From: Candidatus Planktophila lacus
GTDB taxonomy: Bacteria > Bacteroidota > Bacteroidia > Flavobacteriales_D > Crocinitomicaceae
Direction: 5' to 3'
DNA: 32,743 bases
Assembly: GCA_943325145.2 (NCBI GenBank)
Contig: CALPOI020000004.1
Span: forward strand, 1 to 32,743
The translations under genes and the position numbers were made by a program. Every line of letters begins with the position of its first letter. Position 1 is the first letter of the stretch. The notes under the pieces were generated by a model. The model was not told where the DNA came from and ran no database searches. It worked only from the letters and a program-made list of their open reading frames with translations. Below are positions 17,126-26,376 of this stretch, piece after piece.

Positions 17126-17976
17126 TGGAAGACTACTTAAAAAATACAGTTGAAAAATTAGCCGTTCCATCTTTGAGGAACGCTTCTGGGGAACAATGGA
17201 ATCAAGCCATGGAACTCATGGAAACACTTATTCGTGAAGCAGGTTATTCTCCTGCAACAACTTCTTGGGAAGATGAAGAAAATCGGTTCTATAAAAACTT
17301 TAGTGTCACATTTACCGGAAAAGTAAAAGAAAAACTAATATTTGGAGCTCATTACGATACATTTGAAACCACACCTGGAGCAGACGATAACGGAAGTGCC
17401 GTGGCAGTTTTATTAGGGATACTTAAAGAGCTTCCAAAAGATTACAGTACCTATTTTACAATAGAAATCATCTTTTTTAGTTGTGAAGAACCCCCTTTTT
17501 ATGGAACTGATCAAATGGGAAGTGCTAAAGCAGCAGCACTTACGCACAAAAATGAGGTTGAATTAATGATTTGTTTAGAAATGGTGGGGTATTTTTCTGA
17601 TGAGGAAAAAAGTCAAGAATACCCATTTTGGCCATTTAAATGGTTGTATGGAACAAAAGGAAATTTCCTACTTGGTGTTGGAAACAAAGCATCTAAAAGA
17701 CAAGCTAAAAAATACTTAAACCGACTTCAACTAAATCGACCAAACTTCTATCGAAAATTAATCTTACCATTTACAATCGAAGGAATTGGATTGGATTGGT
17801 CTGACCATAGGAATTATTGGGAGAAAGAAATTCCAGCAATCATGCTCACAGATACAGCAGTATTCAGAAACAAAAATTACCATACGGAAACAGATACACC
17901 ATCAACATTGGATTACCGAAGAATGGCTTATTTAGTAGAAGATCTTCGGAAATTAATGGATCAAATGGAGAAATAA
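17125..17976 (+). CDS. M28-family zinc aminopeptidase
   Basis: GAHYDT, GADDNGSA, SCEEPPFYGT, EMVGY, YHTETDTPST metal/catalytic signatures; ATG overlaps the NRPS stop (TGATG). Confidence 0.9.
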   Translation: MEDYLKNTVEKLAVPSLRNASGEQWNQAMELMETLIREAGYSPATTSWEDEENRFYKNFSVTFTGKVKEKLIFGAHYDTFETTPGADDNGSAVAVLLGILKELPKDYSTYFTIEIIFFSCEEPPFYGTDQMGSAKAAALTHKNEVELMICLEMVGYFSDEEKSQEYPFWPFKWLYGTKGNFLLGVGNKASKRQAKKYLNRLQLNRPNFYRKLILPFTIEGIGLDWSDHRNYWEKEIPAIMLTDTAVFRNKNYHTETDTPSTLDYRRMAYLVEDLRKLMDQMEK

Positions 17977-18196
17977 TTAACTGTTTTGAAAGAGGCATAT
18001 CGGATTATTTGGCCATTAAAAACCTAAAACTAGTTAGATTCAAAGAAATGTTATAATAAAGAGTATACAAAAAATACACTCCCCATTTGATGATTTTTAA
18101 AAAAATAATTATATCTTAGTGACTATAATTCTTGGCAGTTAAACATCAAAATCTCGATGTGTGAGTATTATTATGTGAGAGGTAAAAATAATTATA

Positions 18197-18252
18197 AGTT
18201 ATTTTTAATTATATTTTTTAAATATTGTGACACTATTGAGGAGTCCAGTACC
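18197..18252. repeat. 56-bp dispersed repeat, copy 1
   Basis: AGTTATTTTT...ATTGTGACA...AGGAGTCCAG(T)ACC; same-length counterpart at 18921-18976. Confidence 0.6.
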
Positions 18253-18318
18253 ATATAGTAATAAGTAATACATTCCTAAAAGCTAAATAAGCATGTAAAA
18301 AATATTAATGTTATTTAT

Positions 18319-18549
18319 ATGAAAAATAAAAGTAAAGAAGAACCTATAGCTGACAACGAAAAAGTAGATAATAAATTAAATTTAGTTTTGGTTCGTTGTG
18401 GAAAATGTGCAGGAAGAGGTAAAAGTTCTTTTGGTGGATCTACTGAAGGCGGGTATCCCTGCCCAAGCTGTAGTGGGAGAGGTGAAAAATATGTGACTAA
18501 ATGTTGCGGTGAGAAACCAGAATATTGCAAATGTAACTTAAAGGTTTAA
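18319..18549 (+). CDS. small zinc-finger-like protein with DnaJ-type CxxCxGxG motifs
   Basis: RCGKCAGRG ... PCPSCSGRG. Confidence 0.6.
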   Translation: MKNKSKEEPIADNEKVDNKLNLVLVRCGKCAGRGKSSFGGSTEGGYPCPSCSGRGEKYVTKCCGEKPEYCKCNLKV

Positions 18550-18920
18550 TCATTACAATTTAATCTCTATGACCAATTTGAGATTGATAAAAGTTGAAAT
18601 TTTAAACATTTAGGGATCAAACTTTAGAACACATCTTTTGTCTAGAGTTGTTTGATGCGTTTTTCTACCATTTAAAACTTATAAGTGGCTGTATAAAAGT
18701 AATATGGTGAAATACACTCTGATAAGAAATATTGAAAATATTTTAGTTTTAGGACAATATAAGGGATCGGAAACTTAATTTACTATAGCCATCTACAGGT
18801 TAGTTTTTAATTTCGAAACAACCCAAAACAACTTTTAAGCAATATTTTGCCTTGCCTCACAGTTTACCCCGATATCGGGTTGCAAAATAAGGCAACGTAG
18901 CCTTCACGTAAACTGTTTTG

Positions 18921-18976
18921 AGTTATTTTTTAAATATATTTTGTAAAATTGTGACAAAACTAAGGAGTCCAGAACC
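18921..18976. repeat. 56-bp dispersed repeat, copy 2
   Basis: AGTTATTTTT...ATTGTGACA...AGGAGTCCAG(A)ACC. Confidence 0.6.
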
Positions 18977-19170
18977 TTCTCAAAAAACAGGATCTTATGG
19001 TTATAAAAACTTGAATTCAATTATGTAAAATTAAAATACATATAGGTTCAAAGCGAACTAACCACGTAAAGAGACAAACAAAAAAAGTATAGACAAGAAA
19101 ACTACTGTATAAAAACAGGGAGAATTCTGAAAATCCAAAAAAATAGGAACCAAATTTAGATTAAATAAAA

Positions 19171-19841
19171 ATGAAAAAATTAAGTTTTGTTTTAATTATG
19201 TCAATAATGTTATCATCCTGTCTAGAAGATAATCACGAAAAAAGTCTAAATGTCATCAAGTAATCATTGGCAACCAAGAATGGAATACTGAAAACTTAAA
19301 TGTTGAAACATTCCGTAATGGAGACCCAATCCCATGGGCAATAACCAATGAAGATTGGCAAGAAGCAGGTGATAGAAAACAACCTGCTTGGTGTTATTAT
19401 GAGAACGACCCCAAAAATGAAGAAAAATATGGTAAATTGTATAATTGGTATGCTGTAAATGACAAAAGGGGTCTTGCGCCAAATGGTTTTCATATTCCTT
19501 CTGATAAAGAATGGCAAATTTTGATAGATTATTTAGGTGGAGAAACTGATGCCGCAGAAAAAATGAAAAAAACTAGTTATTCTGTTGCACATGGTTGGTT
19601 TTTTAACTCAGGGAAATTAACAAATATAAGTGGTTTTTCAGGAGATTATGGATTTGAAAGATATCCTGATGGAACTTTTATGTCTTTATCAGGTGGTGAT
19701 AGTTATTGGTGGAGTTCTACAGAAAATAACAGTAATAATGCATGGATTAGATCTATATCCTATAATATTTGGAATAATGGAATTGACAGATACGATTCTG
19801 ACAAAAAATGCGGATATTCAGTTCGTTGCATCAAAGACTAA
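19171..19841 (+). pseudogene. FISUMP-type lipoprotein with frameshift
   Basis: Frame 1 encodes lipoprotein signal MKKLSFVLIMSIMLSSCLEDNHEK then stops; the next frame continues VIIGNQEWNTENLNVETFRNGDPIP...GKLYNWYAVNDKRGLAPNGFHIPSDKEW...WWSSTE...YSVRCIKD, the FISUMP domain pattern. Confidence 0.8.
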
Positions 19842-20232
19842 ATTTTGATTAATTATACATTTTGTTTATTTGAAATTATAACTCAAACCGATAGAGAGAG
19901 CAGCAATAAACGCGAAACATATAACGGCTAAACCACGAATAGCGATAACTTAACAACGTAATTAGCCTCTTTTGACAGATGTGACTAAGAATAAAATTAT
20001 GGGTTTTTAAAAATTAAGATATATTTATTGTAAGAAGTCATTCTATTTTAGTGACCTTTTTGATCGAAATAGATTTTGAAATATAAATTTAGACTTACTG
20101 AATTTATCACTTCGGACTTAAATGAATCCAATAAAGTAAATTTTTTGATTTTATAAACTCCTTATCGACAACAAAATAAAACTTTGTAAATATAACCTAA
20201 AATTACATACCTTAAATATCCGATATAAATTT

Positions 20233-20751
20233 ATGAAGATATCAATTATACTTTCTTTTTTGTTCATCTGTCAAAATATAATGTTTGCACAGCAAAAAGA
20301 TTTACTAAAATCAAGAATAAAGGAAATAAAAAGCTCCTATGCTGAAATACAAGAAATTGGGTTAAATAATTGTAAAAATACATCTTATGTAGTATATGAA
20401 AACAATTATACCACGCAGGAAAAGATCCCATTTACTCAAACGATTAAGAACTGCAGTGTAAATGACATTTACACTGTAAAGACCGGTCAATTTAATGGAG
20501 ATCACTGGTATAGTAATGTCTCAATTTATTATAAAAATGGATATATTTTTTTTATATTTGAAGAAGGTGGTGGAGAAGGTCAAAAATATGAAACAAGATA
20601 CTATTGTGACTCGGAAGAAAGAATTATACAAGAATTACATAGTGAATCAGAAGGTTCGACTGATTTGAATAGTCCACAAATTGAAATTAAAGAAAATCTC
20701 CGTAAACATATCAATCAAATAATTGATCTTAAACCTTTTAATAAGATTTAA
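20233..20751 (+). CDS. secreted hypothetical protein
   Basis: 172 aa with signal peptide MKISIILSFLFICQNIMFAQ. Confidence 0.6.
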   Translation: MKISIILSFLFICQNIMFAQQKDLLKSRIKEIKSSYAEIQEIGLNNCKNTSYVVYENNYTTQEKIPFTQTIKNCSVNDIYTVKTGQFNGDHWYSNVSIYYKNGYIFFIFEEGGGEGQKYETRYYCDSEERIIQELHSESEGSTDLNSPQIEIKENLRKHINQIIDLKPFNKI

Positions 20752-21474
20752 AAAGCAATATAAATAATTGAATTATAAATTTAATTATACGTAAATAAAT
20801 CACTAAAAAGCAATAAAATAGAGAATCAACGGAATAATCTTTCGCTATGCCAACTGTGAAATACGATATTAATTCTGAATATGAGTACGAAAAGAAGCTC
20901 GAACTTCTTAATCTAATCAAAAAGAAACTGATATAAAATAACAAATTCAAATTTACACTTTAAAGTTACTAAAAAACAGCTGCTTTTGTATAGATTTTAG
21001 TTTGGATAATTTTTTTGTATTTTTTGTTTTTTGCAATTTAAAAAAAGATCGATATTTTCTACCAAAAATATTGTATATTCTATAATTTCATATTTAGACA
21101 TATTAATTACATCACTTTCCCTACAATCTAGAAATTTCTGATTTGTATAAATATTTTCAATAAAATTTTTCTACATAAAAAACTAATAATTTCTTATATA
21201 GATTACTAAGACTTTCTTCACTTTTTAACACCTAACTAAAAATCAAGAAATTTATAACCATTTTTTCAGTTAATTATCCCCTAATTTAAGTGCATTATAA
21301 CGAAACGTATAAGCTTTCAGCTGAGTTTTTTCTACTAGTTTTCAAAGAATTAGCACCATTATCGCTAAAAAAACAATTAATGAATAAAATAATAATGATA
21401 ACTAACCGTTTAACATTAATAATGTTTGTATGTAATTTATGCAAAACATAAATTTTATGATCTAAAACACAAAG

Positions 21475-21939
21475 TTGAAAAGAGATATGGAAACAAGGGA
21501 AGAAACAGCAAAGGAGATTCATAGAATCTTAGAAAATAACGAAGGTAAATTATTTTTAGGTTTGGTTCATTATTTGTATGGACCTTTAAGAGGTTTAAAT
21601 GTCTTAATTGAGAACCCAGATATTGAATCTGTGTTAGATGCTATAGAATCACAGTCAAATTCTATTCTTGTAAAGGATACATTATCAGGGATATCGCCAC
21701 ATGAAATGTCTAAAAGCACTCCAAAGAATATTGTTGAATTAAATTACAAAGTTTGGAGTCGTATTGGTTTACCTACTCAATTCGTCATTTTATCAGATGA
21801 AATTTTGAAAGATTGTGAAAATCCACCATCAACATACAATAGTATTGAGGAAGTAATAAAAGGTTTAGACCAAACCTTAATATTAACTTCAGGTTTACAG
21901 AAAGATGATCCTTTCTTTTTTCGTAAAGGTATAATCTAA
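21475..21939 (+). CDS. hypothetical protein
   Basis: 154-aa ORF; no recognised family; a start at the internal Met METREE is possible. Confidence 0.5.
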   Translation: MKRDMETREETAKEIHRILENNEGKLFLGLVHYLYGPLRGLNVLIENPDIESVLDAIESQSNSILVKDTLSGISPHEMSKSTPKNIVELNYKVWSRIGLPTQFVILSDEILKDCENPPSTYNSIEEVIKGLDQTLILTSGLQKDDPFFFRKGII

Positions 21940-22045
21940 TACTCATACTATATTATTAGTTCGGATTTACACTTTGAAAGAGGTTTAGTTAAATTTAGGA
22001 TATACAGTAACTTAAGCCGACAGCAATACAAATGAGAAAATCAAG

Positions 22046-22567
22046 ATGACTAAAAGAAAAAAAATAAGCCTGACTTTATCTCTAATAATTTCAGGATTAA
22101 CTGTTTATTATTTTTATCCTGAAGATAAACTTTCAGCTAATATTATAATTGATAAACTTGTAGTTTACAAATCAAAAAGACAATTGTTAGCATATTCTAA
22201 CGGGAAACTTGAAAAAACTTATAAAATTTCACTTGGCAAACAACCAATCGGAGACAAAGAATTTGAAGGTGACAATAAAACTCCCGAGGGAGTTTACTTC
22301 ATAAACGACAAAAATCCTAATAGCGGATATCATAAAAACTTAGGCGTTTCATATCCTAACAAAGACGATATTAAAAATGCAAAACAACTTGGAAAACCAG
22401 TTGGTGGTGACGTTAAAATACATGGGCTAAGTAACAAAACAGGATTTATTAGTAAGTTTCATCGTTGGTATGACTGGACACAAGGCTGTATTGCGGTGAC
22501 TGATGTAGAAATTGACGAACTTTATAATGCAGTAAAAATTGGGGCAAAAATTGAAATTAATCCTTAA
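22046..22567 (+). CDS. L,D-transpeptidase (YkuD/ErfK family)
   Basis: VYKSKRQLLAYSNGKLEKTYKISLG, DNKTPEGVYFI, VKIHGLS, WTQGCIAVTD catalytic Cys motif. Confidence 0.85.
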   Translation: MTKRKKISLTLSLIISGLTVYYFYPEDKLSANIIIDKLVVYKSKRQLLAYSNGKLEKTYKISLGKQPIGDKEFEGDNKTPEGVYFINDKNPNSGYHKNLGVSYPNKDDIKNAKQLGKPVGGDVKIHGLSNKTGFISKFHRWYDWTQGCIAVTDVEIDELYNAVKIGAKIEINP

Positions 22568-22646
22568 CTCAATTTAGAAAACGACTTCATGCAACATACT
22601 AACTTTCGTTCTGCATAAAAATAAGCAACAAAATAGCTGTAGAGAG

Positions 22647-22700
22647 AAACTTGTTACATTGACTAATCTATGATTGTTTTTGATTAGTTAAAACAAGTTT
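22647..22700. other. two-tier inverted repeat (hairpin with internal loop)
   Basis: AAACTTGTT (22647-22655)/AACAAGTTT (22692-22700) enclosing ACTAATC (22662-22668)/GATTAGT (22682-22688). Confidence 0.5.
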
Positions 22701-22946
22701 GAACCAATTTTTTTAACTGATATTTAGATAATTTGAAAAAACCGAGATTTAAATTCTTATAAAACAATTATCTTTAAATAAGTCAGTTGCAAAACAAAAT
22801 TGAACTTTTATCAAAAAAATTAACCCAATTATTAAATAAACTAATTGAATTGTATATTCAATAACATGAAATAACAACTACTAATGCAATCTTAAATCCT
22901 AAATTATCAACATAAAGTTTGAAATTTCATGTTACATACAAGAATA

Positions 22947-23132
22947 TTAAATTGATCTTCTTTTGCCACATCTATCACATGAGTAGGTTAATCCACCTCT
23001 TCCGCCACATTTAGGGCATTTTTCTGTAGAAAACTGATTATCATAACACTCTGTGCATTTTCCTTTGTAAGAATCATAAGATATTTCTATGGAATTAAGC
23101 TTTTTACCACATTTAACACATTCTTGATTCAT
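22947..23132 (-). CDS. small zinc-ribbon protein
   Basis: MNQECVKCGKK...KCTECYDN...KCPKCGGRGG...CDRCGKR; likely start is the internal Met of the 22947..23165 ORF. Confidence 0.6.
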   Translation of the reverse strand: MNQECVKCGKKLNSIEISYDSYKGKCTECYDNQFSTEKCPKCGGRGGLTYSCDRCGKRRSI

Positions 23133-23346
23133 AGTAAAAAATTTAATTGGTTTTAAAAAATACAATAATTTATTTGTATGAATAAAACTTTAGCTCTAAT
23201 TGGCTAAGCAAGTATTAATCATAAATAAACTCTATAATCTCTCCATTATTAATCACTTTTTGATAATTATCAGTTGTAGTCATTGATACTTTCGAAAAAA
23301 ATCATATTGAATGATTATTTCTTAAACAAAGATAGTTGAAAACCAC

Positions 23347-23976
23347 TTAAAAATCAATAATTTTTGAAGTAGAAATATCTACGATTCCAGTATATTCTTT
23401 TAGAAAATAATCATTGGCAATCAACTCAAATAGAACTTCACAGGTAAGAGTCGGATGATTGCCATCTGGGTTTCCCATTTCCGTATTTAATACGCCAGGA
23501 TGTATAATATTTACAGTAAAATTGTGGTTTTCTTTTCGTAAAATTTGTGCGAAAAGAGAAAGCGATGTTTTCGAAAGACAATAGGCATATCCAGGTAAAT
23601 TCTCAAATATTGAAGATGAAATATATGCTTGAGAAGAAAAGCGACTACCCACCAAAATTAATTGTTTTAAATGAGTCAATTTCCCTAGCTGAAATAATTC
23701 ATGAATCAACTGTATTGGTTGCAATACATTAACAGACATCACTTGTTCCAATTCAACAGGATTCATTTCTTGAATCGTACCACCTGAATCTCCGATGGCA
23801 GCATTTAGAATTAAAACTTCCATCGTGGGCAGCGCCATTAAATTCGAATAGGAATAAATTTTTTTTTCAGGCGCACATTGACTGTGCGAAATACCGAAAA
23901 CAGTAAATCTAGCATCATTTGAATGGAAGCATGCAGCTCCTAAGCCTGAAGATATACCAGTAATCGCAATTTTCAT
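23347..23976 (-). CDS. short-chain dehydrogenase/reductase
   Basis: GISSGLG cofactor motif, NAAIG, GSRFSS...YAYCLSK (YxxxK), HPGVLNTEM. Confidence 0.88.
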   Translation of the reverse strand: MKIAITGISSGLGAACFHSNDARFTVFGISHSQCAPEKKIYSYSNLMALPTMEVLILNAAIGDSGGTIQEMNPVELEQVMSVNVLQPIQLIHELFQLGKLTHLKQLILVGSRFSSQAYISSSIFENLPGYAYCLSKTSLSLFAQILRKENHNFTVNIIHPGVLNTEMGNPDGNHPTLTCEVLFELIANDYFLKEYTGIVDISTSKIIDF

Positions 23977-23989
23977 AAAATGAGTTTCT

Positions 23990-25231
23990 TTAGTTAGAAT
24001 CTATAACTTGTAATAAATTTTCAACGCTTTCAAGACTACCTTCAATCCAATTCGGATTCGATGAAAAGTGTTCCCCAATGGCATAAAAATTTGCCCCAAG
24101 TTGAACGGTATTTTTCAATTCGTAGATTTTGTGGAAAAATCCTTTGTTGTATACCCAATAACACCCATTAAATTTCGAATCATTGTAATCTTGAATTACA
24201 ATTTCTTTAATATCGTCATGACCAAAATATGTATGCAAGCGATCACATACTTCAGAATGCTCCCAAACCTTCGTTAAAGAAAGCAAATACCACTCAAAAA
24301 CTGTTGCACTGTGTTTGATGATTCTGAATGGCTCATCGGTTAGAATATAATCCTCGAAATTAGTCGATAAAAGACCTTCTTTTAAAGTAAAATATCCTTT
24401 TATACATTTTCCATAGCCTCCAAATGTCAAATATTTTTCTAGTTTTTGCTGGATTTGTGATGGTAGTTGTATGTTTTGAAAACTCGTCAAACTACTAGTA
24501 ACAACTACATTTTCAGCAGTATACAATTGAGAAGTTGCATGTACTTTAAATCCTAAATCAGAAGATTCGATACAAGTTACTTTTTGATTGAATTCAATCG
24601 CTAAATCGTATTTCTCAATAAGTGCCTTAACAATCCCTAACATCCCATTTTTTAAACGGAAAACTTTACCTTCAGTATCCGTCATATTGGACAAATAGCA
24701 AAAAGCAGCTTCGTACAAAGTTGTTTGATCTAATAGTAAGTCAATGTCACCTAGAAAGTACAATTTAGTTGGTTCGAAAGGAATGCCTTTATCACCCAAC
24801 CATGTTTTGAATAAAATGGAGTCCCAATCTATCGGTTGTAGACGTTCAAAATCGGTTAAATTATGTATTCCATTGTGAATTAAAAATAAATTTAACTCAT
24901 TCAACGGATCAACTTCTTCAAATTGAGTGACTAAATCTTCTACATCCGAATAAAAAGTGTCTTTCCAAAAAATAGATGCAGTAGCATTTACCTGTTCTGT
25001 AAGCTCTAAATTTAACCCTTCCACTAAACGCAATGCGCGCGTATGCGCACTCAATAAACGAGCAGCACCTAATTCAATGGAAAAATCTGAGATAAATTTA
25101 GACTGAATTCTTCCTCCAGGTTCATCAGCACTTTCCAATAACACAAAAGGAATCGATCGTTTTTTTAGCGCTGCAGCCAAAGCAATTCCACTGATACCAG
25201 CTCCCAGAATTAAAAATGGTGTTGTTTTCAA
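23990..25231 (-). CDS. FAD-dependent amine oxidoreductase / protoporphyrinogen-oxidase-like
   Basis: LGAGISGIALAAALKKRSIPFVLLESADEPGGRIQS dinucleotide-binding motif; TTG start. Confidence 0.85.
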   Translation of the reverse strand: MKTTPFLILGAGISGIALAAALKKRSIPFVLLESADEPGGRIQSKFISDFSIELGAARLLSAHTRALRLVEGLNLELTEQVNATASIFWKDTFYSDVEDLVTQFEEVDPLNELNLFLIHNGIHNLTDFERLQPIDWDSILFKTWLGDKGIPFEPTKLYFLGDIDLLLDQTTLYEAAFCYLSNMTDTEGKVFRLKNGMLGIVKALIEKYDLAIEFNQKVTCIESSDLGFKVHATSQLYTAENVVVTSSLTSFQNIQLPSQIQQKLEKYLTFGGYGKCIKGYFTLKEGLLSTNFEDYILTDEPFRIIKHSATVFEWYLLSLTKVWEHSEVCDRLHTYFGHDDIKEIVIQDYNDSKFNGCYWVYNKGFFHKIYELKNTVQLGANFYAIGEHFSSNPNWIEGSLESVENLLQVIDSN

Positions 25232-25238
25232 TTTATTC

Positions 25239-25269
25239 TTGATTTTTAAAGTTTAAAAGTATAAGTTTG
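25239..25269 (+). promoter_or_regulatory. Bacteroidota-type promoter in the divergent intergenic region
   Basis: TTG (25239-25241), 20-bp spacer, TAAGTTTG (25262-25269, TAnnTTTG) just before ATG 25283. Confidence 0.55.
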
Positions 25270-25282
25270 CTTTGACATTTTT

Positions 25283-26344
25283 ATGAAAATATTCGCTTAT
25301 TATTATCCGGGGTATTATAATGACAATTACAGGCTTACCGGGACAGAATGGAACAGTGTAAAATCTTGTGAAGCAAGATCAAACCATCATTATCAACCCA
25401 GAGTGCCGCTCGACGGGTACTATGATCAATCACAATTTGACGTTGCTAAAAAACAAATCTTAACAGCTATTAATTATGGAATAGATGGCTTTATGGTGTG
25501 TTGCTATTGGGATTTTGAAACGCAGGAACCAATAATGGATGAGCCATTAAAACAGCTACTTAAAGCATCCGAGGGATTAGATTTTGAGATTAATCTTATG
25601 TGGGTATTACGTTTGCCACACAAAGAATTACCCATTTCCTTTGGGAATTTCGGGAAATATTCCAACCATCCTTGGTTCATTAAAAGGATTCAATCCTATA
25701 AGTACGATCAACAATTTATTGACTACATTCAACACATCGCTCAACACCCCAACTATCGAAAAGACAGTCTAGGGAAACCACTACTTCAAGTGTATTCCGT
25801 TTCAGAAATTGTGGATGATTCAATGGAAGCAATGCAACAAGTAAGTCGGGACTTGAACACATTTCATTTACAGGGTATCTGTGGAAGAAATGATGATTGG
25901 ATTTCAAATTCAGCAGAAATTGGTCTTGACAGTATTTCAAGCTATGTAACACTCGTTGATTTTAACAGTAAAAAAAATCTCCTCTTACACAAAGAATGTG
26001 TGGAAGATCAAAAAAATGTGTGGAAACATATTCTAGCACAAACAACAGTCCCTTTTTACCCAAGTATTTCAAGTGGTTGGGATGCTTCTGCGCGTGGTTC
26101 ATTTGTAAAAGGGTTTAAAGTCAATAAATTTCCATGGGCTCCAATAGTAAAAAATGCAAATCCAACAGATTTTTTTACTAATTTAGAGTTAGTTAAATCC
26201 TATTTTCCGCTTGAGGAACTAGAAATTCATATTGCAAGTTGGAACGAATGGAGTGAAGGACACTATATTGAAGCCGATGAAAAATTTGGATACGGTTTTT
26301 TAGAGGCTGTCAAAGAATTTAAATCACGTTATACCTCAAAATAA
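25283..26344 (+). CDS. WbsX-like / GH99-like domain protein
   Basis: YYYPGYYND...TEWNSVKSCEARSNHHYQPRVPLDGYYD...IASWNEWSEGHYIEADEKFGYGFLEAV. Confidence 0.85.
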   Translation: MKIFAYYYPGYYNDNYRLTGTEWNSVKSCEARSNHHYQPRVPLDGYYDQSQFDVAKKQILTAINYGIDGFMVCCYWDFETQEPIMDEPLKQLLKASEGLDFEINLMWVLRLPHKELPISFGNFGKYSNHPWFIKRIQSYKYDQQFIDYIQHIAQHPNYRKDSLGKPLLQVYSVSEIVDDSMEAMQQVSRDLNTFHLQGICGRNDDWISNSAEIGLDSISSYVTLVDFNSKKNLLLHKECVEDQKNVWKHILAQTTVPFYPSISSGWDASARGSFVKGFKVNKFPWAPIVKNANPTDFFTNLELVKSYFPLEELEIHIASWNEWSEGHYIEADEKFGYGFLEAVKEFKSRYTSK

Positions 26345-26376
26345 ATACAATTGTAATTTTTGAAAATTAATACTCA

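Noticed and set aside
17817-18056. 79-aa ORF overlapping the end of the M28 gene
   Set aside because: Out-of-frame with the well-supported peptidase; no domain and no start context.
19264-19517. Minus-strand hydrophobic ORFs opposite the FISUMP gene
   Set aside because: Antisense artefacts of the frameshifted FISUMP coding sequence, which reads well on the plus strand.
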